A DNA stretch of 64,000 nt, taken from NCBI RefSeq assembly GCF_024586455.1, contig NW_026089624.1, positions 11,127,341 to 11,191,340 on the forward strand, written 5' to 3'. A program made the position numbers and the translations under genes. Of this stretch, positions 31,799 through 43,285 are shown in pieces (positions within the stretch are counted from its first letter, which is position 1; every line of letters starts with the position of its first letter). This DNA is from Bactrocera neohumeralis. Lineage: Eukaryota; Arthropoda; Insecta; Diptera; Tephritidae. The notes under the pieces are model-generated. The model had not been told where the DNA came from. It worked only from the letters and a program-made list of their open reading frames with translations, and did no database searches.

Positions 31799-32485
31799 AA
31801 ATGTCTGATTGAAGTGAAACTTTTAGGATACATTCTTGTATATTTGAAAAGTCTTCTCAAATTTTTTTTATTATTATACATTAGATGTTCTTCATGTTTG
31901 AAAGAATTTACGGAGGCGCCTCGAGTGTGCAATTTCTGTGTGGCGGGCAAGATACAGGTCGCAATTTTCATCTGAAACAAAAAAACAAAAGAATTTTTTA
32001 ATTTTCAATAGTGTAATTCCTAGGTGAACCAAGAAAATTCAAAATAAAGTGAAAAATTCAAAATTTTTTCGCAGATTAAAAAAATGCATTAAAAAAATTT
32101 TACTTTAAATCGTTTAAAAACCGGATTAATGTTAACTTTCTGAAGGTATTTTAGGTTCACCTAGAGGAGAATTTAATTCCAAATACAACGCATTTTGATT
32201 CGTTTCGATAGGACGTTTACTTTTTTTTCTATCCTGCCCGCCAATTAAGAAAAATTGTAAAAATTAAAAACCGAGAAATCGCGCGTCCAAGTTTTCGCTT
32301 TCTGCCCAATTGCTCATATATTATATCTGCTAGACGCTCGGTCACTATTTCCCTTCTAGCTCCGAAAATATTTCGAATTTCCATCTAAAACTTTGGAAAC
32401 ATATTCTTAGATTATTTTTAAAGAGATTTAAGTAAAAAAAAATAATCGATTTTTTGAAGCTTCTAAAGCAGGCTCCCCCCTTAAG
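31799..32485 (-). mobile_element. TTAA-type MITE, family 2, longer copy
   Basis: The right end reads CCCCCCTTAAGAGG (32476-32489), the complement of a TTAAGGGGGG start. A GATACAGGTCGCAAT block at 31952 is shared with 25789. The left limit at the truncated LTR is not a clean TTAA, so part may be lost. There is no coding. Confidence 0.4.
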
Positions 32486-32508
32486 AGGACAAAAAATCCC
32501 CGTGGTAC

Positions 32509-32640
32509 CATCGAAAAATCAATCAAGTATCCTCAACTGAGGAGAAAAGAAAAAAAAATCAGCGAGTTCGAGTTAATTTACGTGTGTTTCCCGAAAAAAT
32601 CAATGAAGTATCCTCAACTGAGGAGAAAAGAAAAAAAACA
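32509..32640 (+). repeat. direct repeat of about 45 bp
   Basis: AGTATCCTCAACTGAGGAGA with flanking AAAATCAAT and AAAGAAAAAAAA occurs at 32526 and 32608, separated by about 82 bp. Each unit has a small CCTCA/TGAGG dyad. Confidence 0.85.
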
Positions 32641-33415
32641 AACAGAAATTGGCGAGTGCTGTGTATTGAACGTGAACTGACTGGGGCAGAGCAGCAACCT
32701 TACACATACGGATAAATTGATGTCTTCAAGGGCAACAGCAAGAGCTCCAGCAAAAGAATACAACATCAAATTCAACAACAACAAAATTATTGTAAGTAGC
32801 TCTTATATTCATTAATTGCATGAGAAATAATTCCTCTACTATTAAATACAAATACATATATACAAAATATATTAAATTAAATGACAACAAAAATGGCAAC
32901 CCTTCTCATTCTCAGCTGTGAATTTGGTGCTCTGGCGAATTTATTTAGTTTATATTTAAAACTTTATTGTGAAAATTTCTGGATTAAGTGATTTTTTAAG
33001 ATAAGTATCAGTGTTATATTGTGCTATTGAAGCACTTGATTTTACTTTAATTCTGTTCTGGCTAATTTTAATTTATTGCGCCGAGTCATTTTCAATTTGT
33101 TTTTGTTGCTATATTTTAAATAGTGCAATTGTTAGTGTTAATTTATATTACTTACTTAAATGTCTTTCTTGTTTTTTATTCATTTCCATGTTTGTCCACA
33201 GCTGTTCGCGAGCTTCTTACTTTTCGTGTGTTACAGTGCATCTCAAACTGCTCGCTACACTAGTTGCTATCTTTGATAACCAACTATTTTATTGCATTCA
33301 GTTGTTATAAATATTTTTGTCATCGCGCTTTTTACTTTTATTATTTAACATTTTTTATATTTAACATTAGTATTAACATTATTTATATTTTTGTTTAATA
33401 CTGTTTTTGTTCATT
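32641..33415. other. non-coding stretch before CR1 ORF1
   Basis: This may be the CR1 5' untranslated region. ORFs at 33011-33310 are hydrophobic and T-rich without a recognisable motif. AATTATTGTAAGTAGC near 32785 resembles a splice donor but nothing supports an exon. Confidence 0.35.
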
Positions 33416-34296
33416 ATGACTTGTAACTTTCCGAACTGCTCTGTGAAAGGCGAGTCGGAAGGCTCCTTGAAACCATTGCGCGCCTGCTTAAAAACTTTAA
33501 ACAATTCCATTCTGCATTTCAAGCAAGACCAGCGCAAGCCCTTACTGTCAAGAATGGAATCCAAAATCCTACCTGTCACTCCAGCACATTTATGATGGGA
33601 AAGCCCTGCGCTGGTCTTGCTTGAAATGCAGAATGAAATTGTTTAAAGTTTTTAAGCAGGCCCGCAATGGTTTCAAGAAGGTCGGTCGTGAGCTTGAAAC
33701 CCTTACTGAAAAATTTAGGCGTTATGAAACGCTGTTTCAATCATTTCAATGCCTAAATATTCAGGAGACCTAAACGAAAATGTCCTTCATATGAAGATAC
33801 CACTGTATCTTCCTTAAAAAGAATGCCCCCACCCAATATTGACCTCACAAATCTTGCATCCCCTTGTCCTCAAGGAGAGAAGGTTCCGTCTGCTCAGGAC
33901 GCAGAGAAAACTGTTACTGAATACGGTAAGCGGAAAACTTCTCAAGATCCGCCTCCAAATACCTCCAAGTCAGCTAATAAAAACTTAATTGTAATGCCGC
34001 AAAAAAAAGCAATTTTTATCTCGAGACTTGCTGCGGATACCACAGTCGAGGATATAAAAAGTTACATCTCGTCGAAATTAAAAGCGGTAGATACAGACAT
34101 CCGTAAATTTAATTTCAAATACAACAGGGATATTTCCTCGTTTAAGATCGACGTATCCGCTGACAATTTTCAATTGATACTTGACAACTCATTCTGGCCA
34201 TCTGGTGTCTTTGTGCGCGAATTCGAGCACAAACGTGCTAAGCCCCCTGTAGTTATCACTAAAATGCCAAGAAATCCCGTTGATACAAAAAACTAA
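33416..34296 (+). pseudogene. CR1-like ORF1
   Basis: It starts with a Met followed by CNFPNC, the first Cys pair of a PHD-like finger. The second half, ALRWSCLKCR, appears at 33610. Between them lies an inverted duplication (33466-33677) that breaks the frame. A long helical stretch VGRELETLTEKFRRYETLF follows and stops near 33770. The final part (33823-34296) reads KKAIFISRLAADTTVEDIK and SFKIDVSADNFQLILDNSFW, the RNA-recognition-like domain common in CR1 ORF1 proteins. Confidence 0.65.
33466..33677. repeat. inverted duplication of about 76 bp within CR1 ORF1
   Basis: The left arm 33466-33541 is the complement of the right arm 33601-33677 (CTTGAAACCATTGCG...GACCAGCGC), with a few mismatches and a 59-bp loop. 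The right arm is the original coding orientation; the left arm encodes the same peptide on the minus strand. Confidence 0.9.
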
Positions 34297-34309
34297 TTAA
34301 CAATAATTC

Positions 34310-37079
34310 GCTGATTATTTATTATCAAAATGTTAGAGGGCTTAATACAAAACTTACTGATTTGTATCTAAATAGCATTCATTGTAACTTTAAAATCATT
34401 GCTTTCACAGAAACCTGGCTAAAGCCCCACATTTTTGATAATGAAATATTCAACAGCGAATTCGAAATCTTTAGATATGACCGGCTGAACAGAAAAGGAG
34501 GTGGTGTCTTGTTTGCTGTTCATTCTTCAATTCCATCTGAAGAAGTCGATGTTTAGCATACAGACTTCATAGAATTTAAGTGCATTCGTATTTGCGCTAA
34601 TAGTCGCCATATCTACTTAACATTGTCTTATATAAGGGCTCACTCGGACATATCTGTATACCTGCAGCATGCTTCATTAATAAGTAATGTTTTCTGAATG
34701 GTTAATGATACTGATTCCATGGTTGTTTTGGGAGATTTCAACCAATCGTGCGTATCATGGAAATCTAGTGACGATTACACCATCCCTATTAGTACTCGCT
34801 TATGTTTTAACGAGTTCTTAGATGAAATGTCGGGGTTGGGTCTTAACCAAATTAATTTAATTTCAAACGAGTTTGGTAAGCTCTTATATGTAGTTTACGT
34901 TGATAACGCTTCAATGTTCTCTGTTGTCCGATGTGATCCTTTGGTTCGGCCAGAAGACTCGTATCATCCTGTTTTGGAAATTGACATCGAAATCATAGCC
35001 ACCTTTGCTCATAATAATACACAAGACCTTTGTTTTCGGTTCAACTTTGCGAAAGCTAATTTAAGAAGATTAATTACGAACTTTCTAAAATAACTTTGCC
35101 AGATTACAGTGGCAATATTGAATTTAGTGCTTCCCACTTTAATGAAACTATTGTAAACTTATTTGAAAAATATGTTCCGAAGTGTGTTGCTACTCAAAAA
35201 ATTAGTTCTAATTTATGGTTTTCGAAAGAATTATGTAAATTAAAAAATAGAAAATCTCGTGCTTTTAAACTTTTTAAAAAAACTGGTTTAGCTGCTAACT
35301 ATTCAAAATATTCTAAATAGCGTCGACAATTTGCTGAACTTAAAAAAATATGTTATAATAAATATATAAATAAAGTAAAAAATAATATTATACGTAATCC
35401 AAAATTGTTTTATGGTTTCGTCAACTTCAAACGCAGGATTTCTAATTTTCCGTCCGCTTTGAAATATAAGTCTAGTATGTCTAGTGACAATCACACCATT
35501 TCTAATATGTTCGCTGAATTCTTTAGGTCTAATTACTCTTATGTTAAGTTATGTCCGATTTCTGTCATTAATGCATCTCCCATTTCCGAAGCAGACGTTT
35601 TAAATCAGTTAAATATGTTAGAACAATCATACAATTATGGTCCAGATATGATTTCCTCATGCTTTCTTAAGAAATGTGCCAAATATATATATGTACCAAC
35701 CCCTAACAAAACTATTTAATTCATCTCTTATGCAAGGCTTATTTCCATCCATATGGAAAAAGTCATTTATAATTCCTTTGCATAAGAGTGGATTTAGGTC
35801 TTCTATTGAAAACTATAGGGGAATAGCAAAGTTGTGTGCAATACCTTAACTTTTTGAAGCAATTATAACAGACGACATAACCTTCCGGATCTCTCCACTA
35901 ATTTCTTGTTCTCAGCACGGTTTTCGTAAAGGGAAATCTACCATAACTAATTTGCTTGAATTTGTATCACATGTATCAACGGGCTTTAGGGAGAATAAGA
36001 ATACTGATGTTATATACACAGATTTTAGTAAAGCTTTTGATAAAGTAAACCATTCAATTCTTTTGAATAAACTTGATCTCCTTGGTTTTCAAGCAATATT
36101 TCTAAAATGGGTTGCTTCTTATCTTAGTAATAGAATTCAACAAGTCATATTTAAAGATACTTTTTCTGACATAATCAATGTTTTTTCAGGCGTTCCTTAA
36201 GGTAGCCATCTTGGTCAAATTCTGTTCTTGTTATTTATTAACGACATTTCATCTGTTGTTAAGTTTTCAAAAGTTTTATTATATGCTGACGATGTAAAAC
36301 TTTTTAAAACGTATGTATACTTCAAACAGCGAAATAAGTCAGTTGCAAACAGACTTAAACAACCTAGTTTCTTGGTGTGATAGATATGACATGCCATTGA
36401 ACCTTAAAAAATGTAAAACGATGTGCTTTTCACGTAGAGCTGTAGACGCTACCTCATACGCAATACAAAACTTTAGGTTGGAGCAAGTACGCAGTTTTGT
36501 TGATCTGGGAGTAACTATGAAACCCAAACTCAATTTTAATCTTCACGCATCTTCCACGGTTTTTAAAGCTAAAGGCGCTCTTAGTTTTGTTAAACGTTGG
36601 TCTAAAGAATTTAGAGATCCGCTTACCACAAAAATTCTTTTTACATCTCTGGTGAGGCCTATATTGGAGGATGCTTCTGTGGCTTGGAACCCTAGTTACC
36701 AAGTCCATTCGAATAAGTTAGAGTCCGTTCAAAAACAATTTTTACTTTTTGCCTTAAATCATTTGCATTGGGATTCCAGTTTAAATCTTCCCCGACACTC
36801 GCTAGTCATAGGGAGATGCTTGGTATAATATTTCTTGTAAAACTCATGAATGGGTCAGTCTGTAGCCCATCTCTCTTATCTGATATTAATTTTAACGTTC
36901 CCGCTCGCTCTACCAGGCAGTTTAGACCCTTACTTTTAAAATTTTCTAGAACAAATTTTGAGTTAAACGAACCATTCCGCCGTATATGTAATGATTTCAA
37001 TTTTCATTCCAGCACATTTGATCTAACAGACTCACTCTTTACCATTAAAAAAATTATTTTATCTACTCTTAACAAGTAA
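34310..37079 (+). pseudogene. CR1-like ORF2: endonuclease and reverse transcriptase
   Basis: Endonuclease: YYQNVRGLNTK (34316), FTETWLKPH (34405, catalytic Glu), RKGGGVLFAV, VVLGDFNQS (34720) and SYHPVLEI, where the usual Ser-Asp-His reads Ser-Tyr-His. RT: HKSGFRSSIENYRGIA (35784), QHGFRKGKSTITNLLEF, YTDFSKAFDKVNHSIL (36018, first Asp), VFSGVP then a stop where Q-G-S is expected, and LLYADDVKLFKT (36277, active site). The thumb and C-terminal region run 36313-36828 and, after a frame change, to 37079. About six stops or frameshifts are present, yet RT motifs are intact. Confidence 0.8.
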
Positions 37080-37278
37080 CATTTAAAAATTATAAACTTT
37101 AATCTAATTCTTAATTTCGGCTGAAATTTTTGTTTCTGTATCTGAGCAGATTAAGATCGCAACGCTTAAAACTCTCTTGCCTTTTATGACTCGGCTAATT
37201 CCGCTCATTCGCGGATTGCGCCCCTCGCGTCGGTTGGGCGGGAGGCGGGTAATCGTTGGGTATTATTATTATTATTAA

Positions 37279-37590
37279 AAATTTTAAATTAAGGCTCGAC
37301 CAGCGAAATAATAAAATATTTTTAAAACCGCGATTCACTACCGCAAGGGGGACCCTCCGGTTTATAATATAAACTCAATTCTGCGATTCTGAACTCCAGA
37401 CCCTCCAGAAGAAAAGAGTATATTTTCCTATTTAAATACAGACAGGCAACAAAATATATGGCACTTAAATATTTTTAATTCAAATTAATAGGAAGTTATT
37501 ACAATAGATTTATGCAAAACGAAATTTAACCATATTTTTGTGAGTACTGCTATATATAAAAAAACCGACAAATAAGGATTATAGAAAAGA
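37279..37590 (+). other. gypsy-type leader remnant
   Basis: AT-rich sequence between the CR1 tail and the start of recognisable gag. No gene or clear site is seen. Confidence 0.35.
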
Positions 37591-38278
37591 AGCGATAGTT
37601 CAATATCAAGAAATAACGAATTTTTAAAGCGAACAAAATGATTTTACAATTTTCAAACTGGCAGTCAATAATTTTACTGTAAGATTAATAGCTACACAAA
37701 CCGCAAATTTAAGAACTGAGATAGCTCAGTTGAGTAACAGAATTAAAACTCTAACAAATGCGGCACATGTAAATGAGTATGAAACTCAAGGAATTAATGA
37801 TTCTATAACCATGTGACGAAAATTTAGATAAAATAAAGTCTTTGCCATAATTCTGCTGTAAATCTTATGTCAACTGGAGGGAAGCTGCAAAAAATTCGAT
37901 GAGCCTATATATTGAAGGTAGTAGAAGGTATTTTGGAGCACTAGCTATCCCCCGAAATAAGATTATAGGTAATGCCAATGATATGTTAACTAGTCATGGC
38001 ACAGAATTTGGAAGCAATATTTGCAAGGTTAGATTTTGCTTACGCCGACAGCCGACCAATTCACGTAATTGATCAAGAGATGAGTGTTATGAGATAAGGA
38101 TCGACATTCTTAATTGATTATTATAATGAAGTCAATCAGAAATTGACATTGCTAATAAATAAAACTATAATGACGCACGGCACCAATTCAGATATTACCA
38201 AATAATTAAATATCAAGAATCGAGAAACCGCGTTAAGAACGTTTATAACTGGTTTAAATTACCCCCTAAACCAAATAA

Positions 38279-40881
38279 TACACCTAATTCTGTTTTTACA
38301 CGAATTATTTTTACACGAATTTGAAATAACACGAGTAAATACGAAAAAATATTTCTATTTTTACACGACATAATTTGAAATAACACGAATACAAAAAAAA
38401 CAAAATTACTTTTTTTACATGAATTATTGGATTTAACACGTTTTTTTTTCAATGAATTTTTTTCTACTTAAAATAATTCTGGTGTGTATTCTGAGTTATG
38501 TCTATGTATGCGTAATTTCTGTTTAATTTCTGTGTAATTTCTGGAAATGCGGGATTCCCCGAATTATTGAAAAAGTAAAAACGTACATAATGTATTGTAC
38601 ACACAATTTAGTTCCTATTTGACAATTATAATTGAAAGATCGTTAGTTTTTGCTGATTTTTAACAAGTGCTAAGTAAAATAAAGTAGAAGCTCATATAAT
38701 TTTGGTAGACCAATAACAGGTTAGTTTCAAATATTTAATTTTAGATTTTTGCATTTTTGATTAATAAAATATATTTTGGTAGCCATACCCATGTTACATA
38801 ATTCTCCTGCATTAAAAATGAGGAAAGCGATCAGCTTAGATACCAAAATCAAAATTTTAGATCAACTTGCAACGGGACAAGGCGCAACGGTTGTGGGAAA
38901 TAATTTCGGAATCCATGAAGCTACTGTAAGAACAATTAAAAAAAAATGAAACGGCAATTAGAGCATCAGTATGTTCTGGAACAAAATTAAGTGCAAAGTC
39001 ATCATCGTATGTAAGGGATGTTGTTAAAGAGAAAATGGAAAAAGCTTTGGTAATCTGGATAGAAGACAAATCCCAAAAGAGAATACCAGTAGACGGACTT
39101 GCTATCAAGCAGACAGCATTAAGAATCTATAAACGTATGCAGGAAATTGATCCAGATACATCATCTCAGTCAAAACAACATGCATTTTCCGCAAGTACTG
39201 GTTGGATGACTGGTTTTTTAAAAAGACACGCTCTCCACAATATAAAAATTAAGGGAGAAACTGCATCCGCTGATGAATTGGCTGCTAAAGAATTTCCCGA
39301 CAAACTAAAAAAAATTATTGAAGGTGGAGAATATACTCCAGACCAAGTTTGGAATTTAGATGAAAGCGGCCTTTTTTGGAAGAGAATGCCTAGAAGAACT
39401 TATGTAGCAAAATCGCAGAAAACAGCCGGTGGTTTCAAAGTAGCAAAGGACCGTATTACGTTGTTGTTTTGTTCCAATGCTTCAGGAGAACGTATTCTTA
39501 AGCCACTCCTAGTACATCGTGCCTTAAGACCACGTTCCATGAAAAGTGTAGATTTCAATAAATTGCCTGTACACTGGATGGCGAACAAAAAGGCTTGGGT
39601 AACCAGTGCAATTTTCACAGAGTGGTTTCAGAAGCACTTCATCCCAGAAGTTAGGCGCTACATGAAAGAAAAATGTCTCGAATTTAAAGTTCTTTTGATT
39701 CTAGACAATGCACCAGGCCATCCAGTTTTGGAGCACCCAAACGTACAATTTTGTTTTTTGCCGCCTAATACCACTTCCCTTATACAGCCACTAGACCAGG
39801 GGATAATTGCTACGTTTAAAACGTATTACATAAGAAGTTCATTTCATTATGTTGTAGAAAAACTTGATAATTATGAGGAATCATCAGTCATAGATGAATG
39901 GAAAAAATTTTCTATAATGGACTGCATTAATCAAGTCAAGATCGCGTTAGATTTATTAAAGCCATCAACTTTGAACTCGTGTTGGAAAAATATTTGGCCA
40001 GAATGCGTAAAATGCAAAGATCCTGTTATCGATAATAACGCTGAACTTGCTGATATAATAACAATGGCCAATGCAATCGGTGGGGATGGATTCGATGACC
40101 TATCGTTAGCAGATGTAGAAGAATTGTTGGTAGATGAAAGCTTGAGCGAAAATGAAATTATCGAATTCACCCTTCAGACTCGTTATGATAAAGAACATAG
40201 TGACAGTGACGAAAGAGATCGTCCAATTTTGAAAGCATCTCTAATTAAAGAAGGTCTTGATCTCGCTACAAAATTAGGTAGTAATTTTGAACAACATGAT
40301 CATGACGAGGAACGAGCTGCCAAATTTCAACGTGAACTGAAATCATTAATGGCATCTTACAGGGAAGTTTATAATGGGTTAACGCGAAATAAAACTCAAT
40401 CTAAGATAACTGATTTCGTTCAAAAATCTACTGATGTCCCAACACAGTCGGCTAGAAATGATAATGATCAACAAAATCATTCCAGTGATGGCAGTGATAT
40501 TGTAGTCTTTCGCAAACGTTTACGTTTATTATCAGACAGTGACAATAAATAAAATTGTTTAATGTTTAAATTTTTCTTATGGTTGTACTTTATCTTATTT
40601 AAGTTTTTTGGCAATGAATTTCTGATATTATTTTTTTTATGAAATCTAAATTTTAATTTATTTTATTATAATTTAGTTTATTTAATAAATTAAAACGAAA
40701 ATAAATTCTTAAAATAACTACAATATTTTTTTTATATTATTTAGTCTAATTTTAACTTATTTTTTGAGGTCTAGAACCAATCTATTATTTTTGTACTTGG
40801 CCAGTATCTTTTTTTACACGATTTTTTTTTACACGAATTTCTCGGGAACCATTCTATCGTGTAAAAACAGAATTAGGTGTA
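38279..40881 (+). mobile_element. Tigger/pogo-type transposon
   Basis: The element is 38281-40879 (2,599 bp) with perfect inverted ends CACCTAATTCTGTTTTTACA and their complement at the right, and TA target duplications at 38279-38280 and 40880-40881. Subterminal TTTACACGAATTATT motifs repeat several times near each end (38307-38440 and 40832-40858). One gene fills the middle. Confidence 0.93.
38791..40552 (+). pseudogene. Tigger/pogo-like transposase, one frameshift from open
   Basis: The first part from the ATG at 38791 (or 38818) reads MRKAISLDTKIKILDQLATG, a CENP-B-type N-terminal helix-turn-helix. One extra A in the A-run at 38938-38948 shifts the frame, and the remaining 505 codons (39035-40552) are fully open. 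They contain the second DNA-binding domain (SASTGWMTGFLKRH), then catalytic residues NLDESG (Asp109 of this ORF), LLILDNAPGH (Asp224) and IQPLDQGI (Asp254). The last spacing is 29 residues, as in pogo/Tigger. The C-terminal part is acidic, ending in a SKITDFVQKS tail. This is the least damaged gene in the window. Confidence 0.92.
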
Positions 40882-41300
40882 TTTACATTAACACCTACCA
40901 ATTTGCCAAATGCTCTTGCTAAAGCACAAGAACTTCATTCAAATCAAATATGATCACAATTTGCTTTGCAATTTACTAAAAACAACCTCGAAATTGGTTC
41001 ACGAAACCATCCTCAAGTTAACCGAAGATAACCGAATTTTCAGAATAACTGAAGGTACCCTCAAACGGATAATAATTCATACCAAATGTATTCCAATCAC
41101 CCAGAACCTGTGGAAGTGGATCAATCAATCCAATTAATAAATAAACACAGTCCTGTGCAAAGAATCCAACCAGGTATAATTGGCAGACTAATTATCAACC
41201 AACAAATATACCAAAAAGGTCAATTGAAAGTGCACAAATAAGCACACAACCTCAACCAAAAATTGAAAGAATCAATAATATTGGTGAGAAGCATTTTTTA

Positions 41301-41820
41301 AGGGTAAACTATTTTGCCGTATGTTATTAAAACCGATACAAGAACTGGGCAAAACTTTAAAACTCTCATGGATACGGGAGCGGTTGCTCATATATTCTGT
41401 CTGGAATTTATAATAATAAAAACATTTTAGTAATTAAGAAGAGGGTTAGAACCATTCATGGTTCGACCATAATAAAACATTTTCATAACATCAATCTGTT
41501 GGCTATGCAGGAACGTTTTTATGAAATTGACAATTTAGAGAGCGATCTTTTAATTGGAATTAATTTCCTAAATAAAATCGGAGCGACAATTGATACTCCA
41601 AATAGAAAATTGATTTATAGGGATAATAAAAAAGAGAAAATAAATATTCTCAACGATATAAATATACTAAACCCCTTGGGACAAAAAAATCCTGAGGCAC
41701 CCGTCAAAGATAATGCTAGGAAAATAATTCAAAAATGTTTATCATGCATCAATGAAGCAAATGCTCACAACATTTTAAAAATAAATAATTTCAATAATGT
41801 AAAAAAAAATTGCTGAAACG
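41301..41820 (+). pseudogene. gypsy-type protease
   Basis: The reading is LPYVIIKTDTRTGQNFKTLM followed by DTGAVAHIF (active-site Asp-Thr-Gly near 41372), a frame break around 41405-41420, then ESDLLIGINFLNKIGATID and a downstream linker (41499-41816). The second half is open. Confidence 0.7.
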
Positions 41821-42060
41821 TATTCAGGCAATTATACAAGCTTCCCATTTCACCCCGGAGAAATAATTTATGAAAAAGTAATATGGGGAAAGAAATAAAT
41901 TAAACCCCAAATACCAAAAACAAGTAGTATTAGAAGATTTAGGAAATACAGTTAAAATACAAAACAGAAACAGAATAATTCATAAAGATAATATCAAATC
42001 TTAAATCTTTTACCTTTAATACAAAAGAAAAAGAAATTTTTGTCTAAATGATGTCACATA
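41821..42060 (+). pseudogene. gypsy-type integrase C-terminal tail
   Basis: Degenerate frames read FHPGEIIYEKVIWG and QNRNRIIHKDN, matching the end of a Ty3/gypsy integrase. It follows the protease directly, so about 2.5 kb of RT, RNase H and integrase core have been lost in one step. Confidence 0.45.
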
Positions 42061-42257
42061 TAAAAAGACTTCCATCAAAATATAATTAGAAGTCGAAAAT
42101 AATATAAAATGCATCGAATATATTTAAGAGTCAAATTTAAATAAATTGTAAATATAAATTAAGATTTCAAAATGGTACTGTTCAAATAGATAAATTAGTC
42201 TATAGCCTCACGTACTATACCTCTTTGAATCGGGACGTTTTAATTTAGAGGCGGGGA

Positions 42258-42615
42258 AGTTAATACCACCAGTTCATATTACATGAACATATCTTTATTG
42301 TTATTTGTCATAAATATGTAACAAGACACTTACGACCCATATGGTCCGTATTGAAACATTGTACTTTGCTAATACGGTCCGCCTTAAGTGGTCCCAAGAT
42401 GTAACTCATAGATTGTAAGATTAACCTTTTCACTTATAACATATGGTCTATCTTAAGTGGATTGTAGATATACTTCTTAGAATGTAAGATTAATATTTGT
42501 ATCTAGGCTTAAGAAAAATATTGTATTTAAGAAGAAACGAAATAAAGAAAACCACTTAGTTGCAAACGGGCAGTTGCTCGTAGTTGCCCACGAAACGCAA
42601 AACGAATTATTAATT
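42258..42615 (+). repeat. gypsy-type 3' LTR, complete
   Basis: 358 bp, from AGTTAATACC after the purine tract GAGGCGGGGA (42248-42257) to TTATTAATT before the TGCA duplication. Confidence 0.9.
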
Positions 42616-42619
42616 TGCA

Positions 42620-42873
42620 TTTATTTTGTCTTCGTGTTTCTTCTCGTTGAACTAAAATTATATAACTACATAGGAACAGCACGTCAAAAGACAAATACCC
42701 AGTAGAAAATTAAAAAGGTAACAAAGGTAACCCAATAGGAAAAAGTGCAAAACGCTGCAAAATTTTATTTATAGATTTTTTTCTACAATTCATCGGAAAT
42801 TTAATAATTTCATATAAATATTAATCATCGGACACCAAGAAGGTAAAAACAAAAAAATTAATTTGAAAGTTTT
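42620..42873 (+). other. probable BEL leader segment
   Basis: Non-coding A-rich sequence between the gypsy-type target duplication and the copia LTR. It would continue the BEL leader interrupted at 31472, but nothing in it proves that. Confidence 0.35.
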
Positions 42874-43128
42874 TGTTGGAATACTCCTATTCCTTTCTAC
42901 AAAAACAACATTAACCAACACTTATTCAAACATTTAAGTATTTCATGAAATGTATACTACGGTAACACTGTTTTGTTTTCTTCCCTTTTCCATTTTCTAC
43001 ACTGAGTGAGTTAAGTTGTGGTGCTGGTGATGCGGTGCATATAAAACATAAAATACAAAATAGAAAAAACTTAAACTAGAAACAAAGCTTGTGTTTTTAA
43101 TATACAATGAGGACAATAAATTTGAACA
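42874..43128 (+). repeat. copia 5' LTR
   Basis: It starts TGTTGGAATAC and ends AATTTGAACA. The first 150 bp match 46938-47087. A TATAAAAC box is near 43040. Confidence 0.9.
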
Positions 43129-43142
43129 GGTTATGGGCCCAG
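43129..43142 (+). other. copia primer-binding site, initiator-tRNA-Met half-tRNA type
   Basis: GGTTATGGGCCCAG directly after the LTR is complementary to the anticodon region of initiator tRNA-Met. Copia is known to prime from a half-tRNA at this region. Confidence 0.8.
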
Positions 43143-43285
43143 TCCACGCCTAAGAAACAATAAATAAGAAAATTAAATTTAATTGTGAAATAGCATATTT
43201 CAATTTCTGGTGAAATTCATTTTTCAAAGAAGCGGGTCGTGTACTACGCATTAGTTTGAAAGGCTGTGTTTGTGTATGAAATACA

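Larger units (their letters stand above)
33416..37278 (+). mobile_element. CR1-type LINE, nearly full length, rearranged
   Basis: ORF1 (33416-34296) and ORF2 (34310-37079) are in the same orientation. The 3' end at 37262-37278 is (ATT)n instead of poly(A), as in CR1-group LINEs. ORF2 has endonuclease and RT with no RNase H. It sits inside the gypsy-type provirus, upstream of that element's gag. I could not define a target duplication. Confidence 0.75.
37591..41300 (+). pseudogene. gypsy-type gag, split by the Tigger-like element
   Basis: Before the transposon the frame reads TANLRTEIAQLSNRIKTL (37715), then degenerate pieces, AIFARLDFAYADSRPIHVID in part (38003-38070, with frame breaks) and YYNEVNQKLTLLINKT (38120). 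It reaches RETALRTFITGLNYP at 38223-38268. After the transposon it resumes at 40882 in register, reading TLTPTNLPNALAKAQEL, then a stop, SQFALQFTKNNLE and a Gln/Pro/Asn-rich tail with weak similarity. Removing 38281-40881 rejoins gag codons exactly. Several stops show the gag was dead or dying when the transposon arrived, or since. Confidence 0.65.
31477..42615 (+). mobile_element. Ty3/gypsy-type provirus with large internal losses
   Basis: The target duplication TGCA lies at 31473-31476 and 42616-42619. LTRs start AGTTAATACCAC (31477 and 42258), and the intact right LTR ends TTATTAATT. A polypurine tract GAGGCGGGGA precedes the 3' LTR. The surviving interior holds gag (split by Tigger), the protease and the tail of integrase. 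RT, RNase H and the integrase core are gone. The 5' part of the interior is replaced by a MITE and a CR1 LINE. Confidence 0.8.

Noticed and set aside
32764..32800. Splice-donor-like AATTATTGTAAGTAGC suggesting a host 5' exon
   Set aside because: A single motif match with no coding exon, branch point or acceptor identified nearby.
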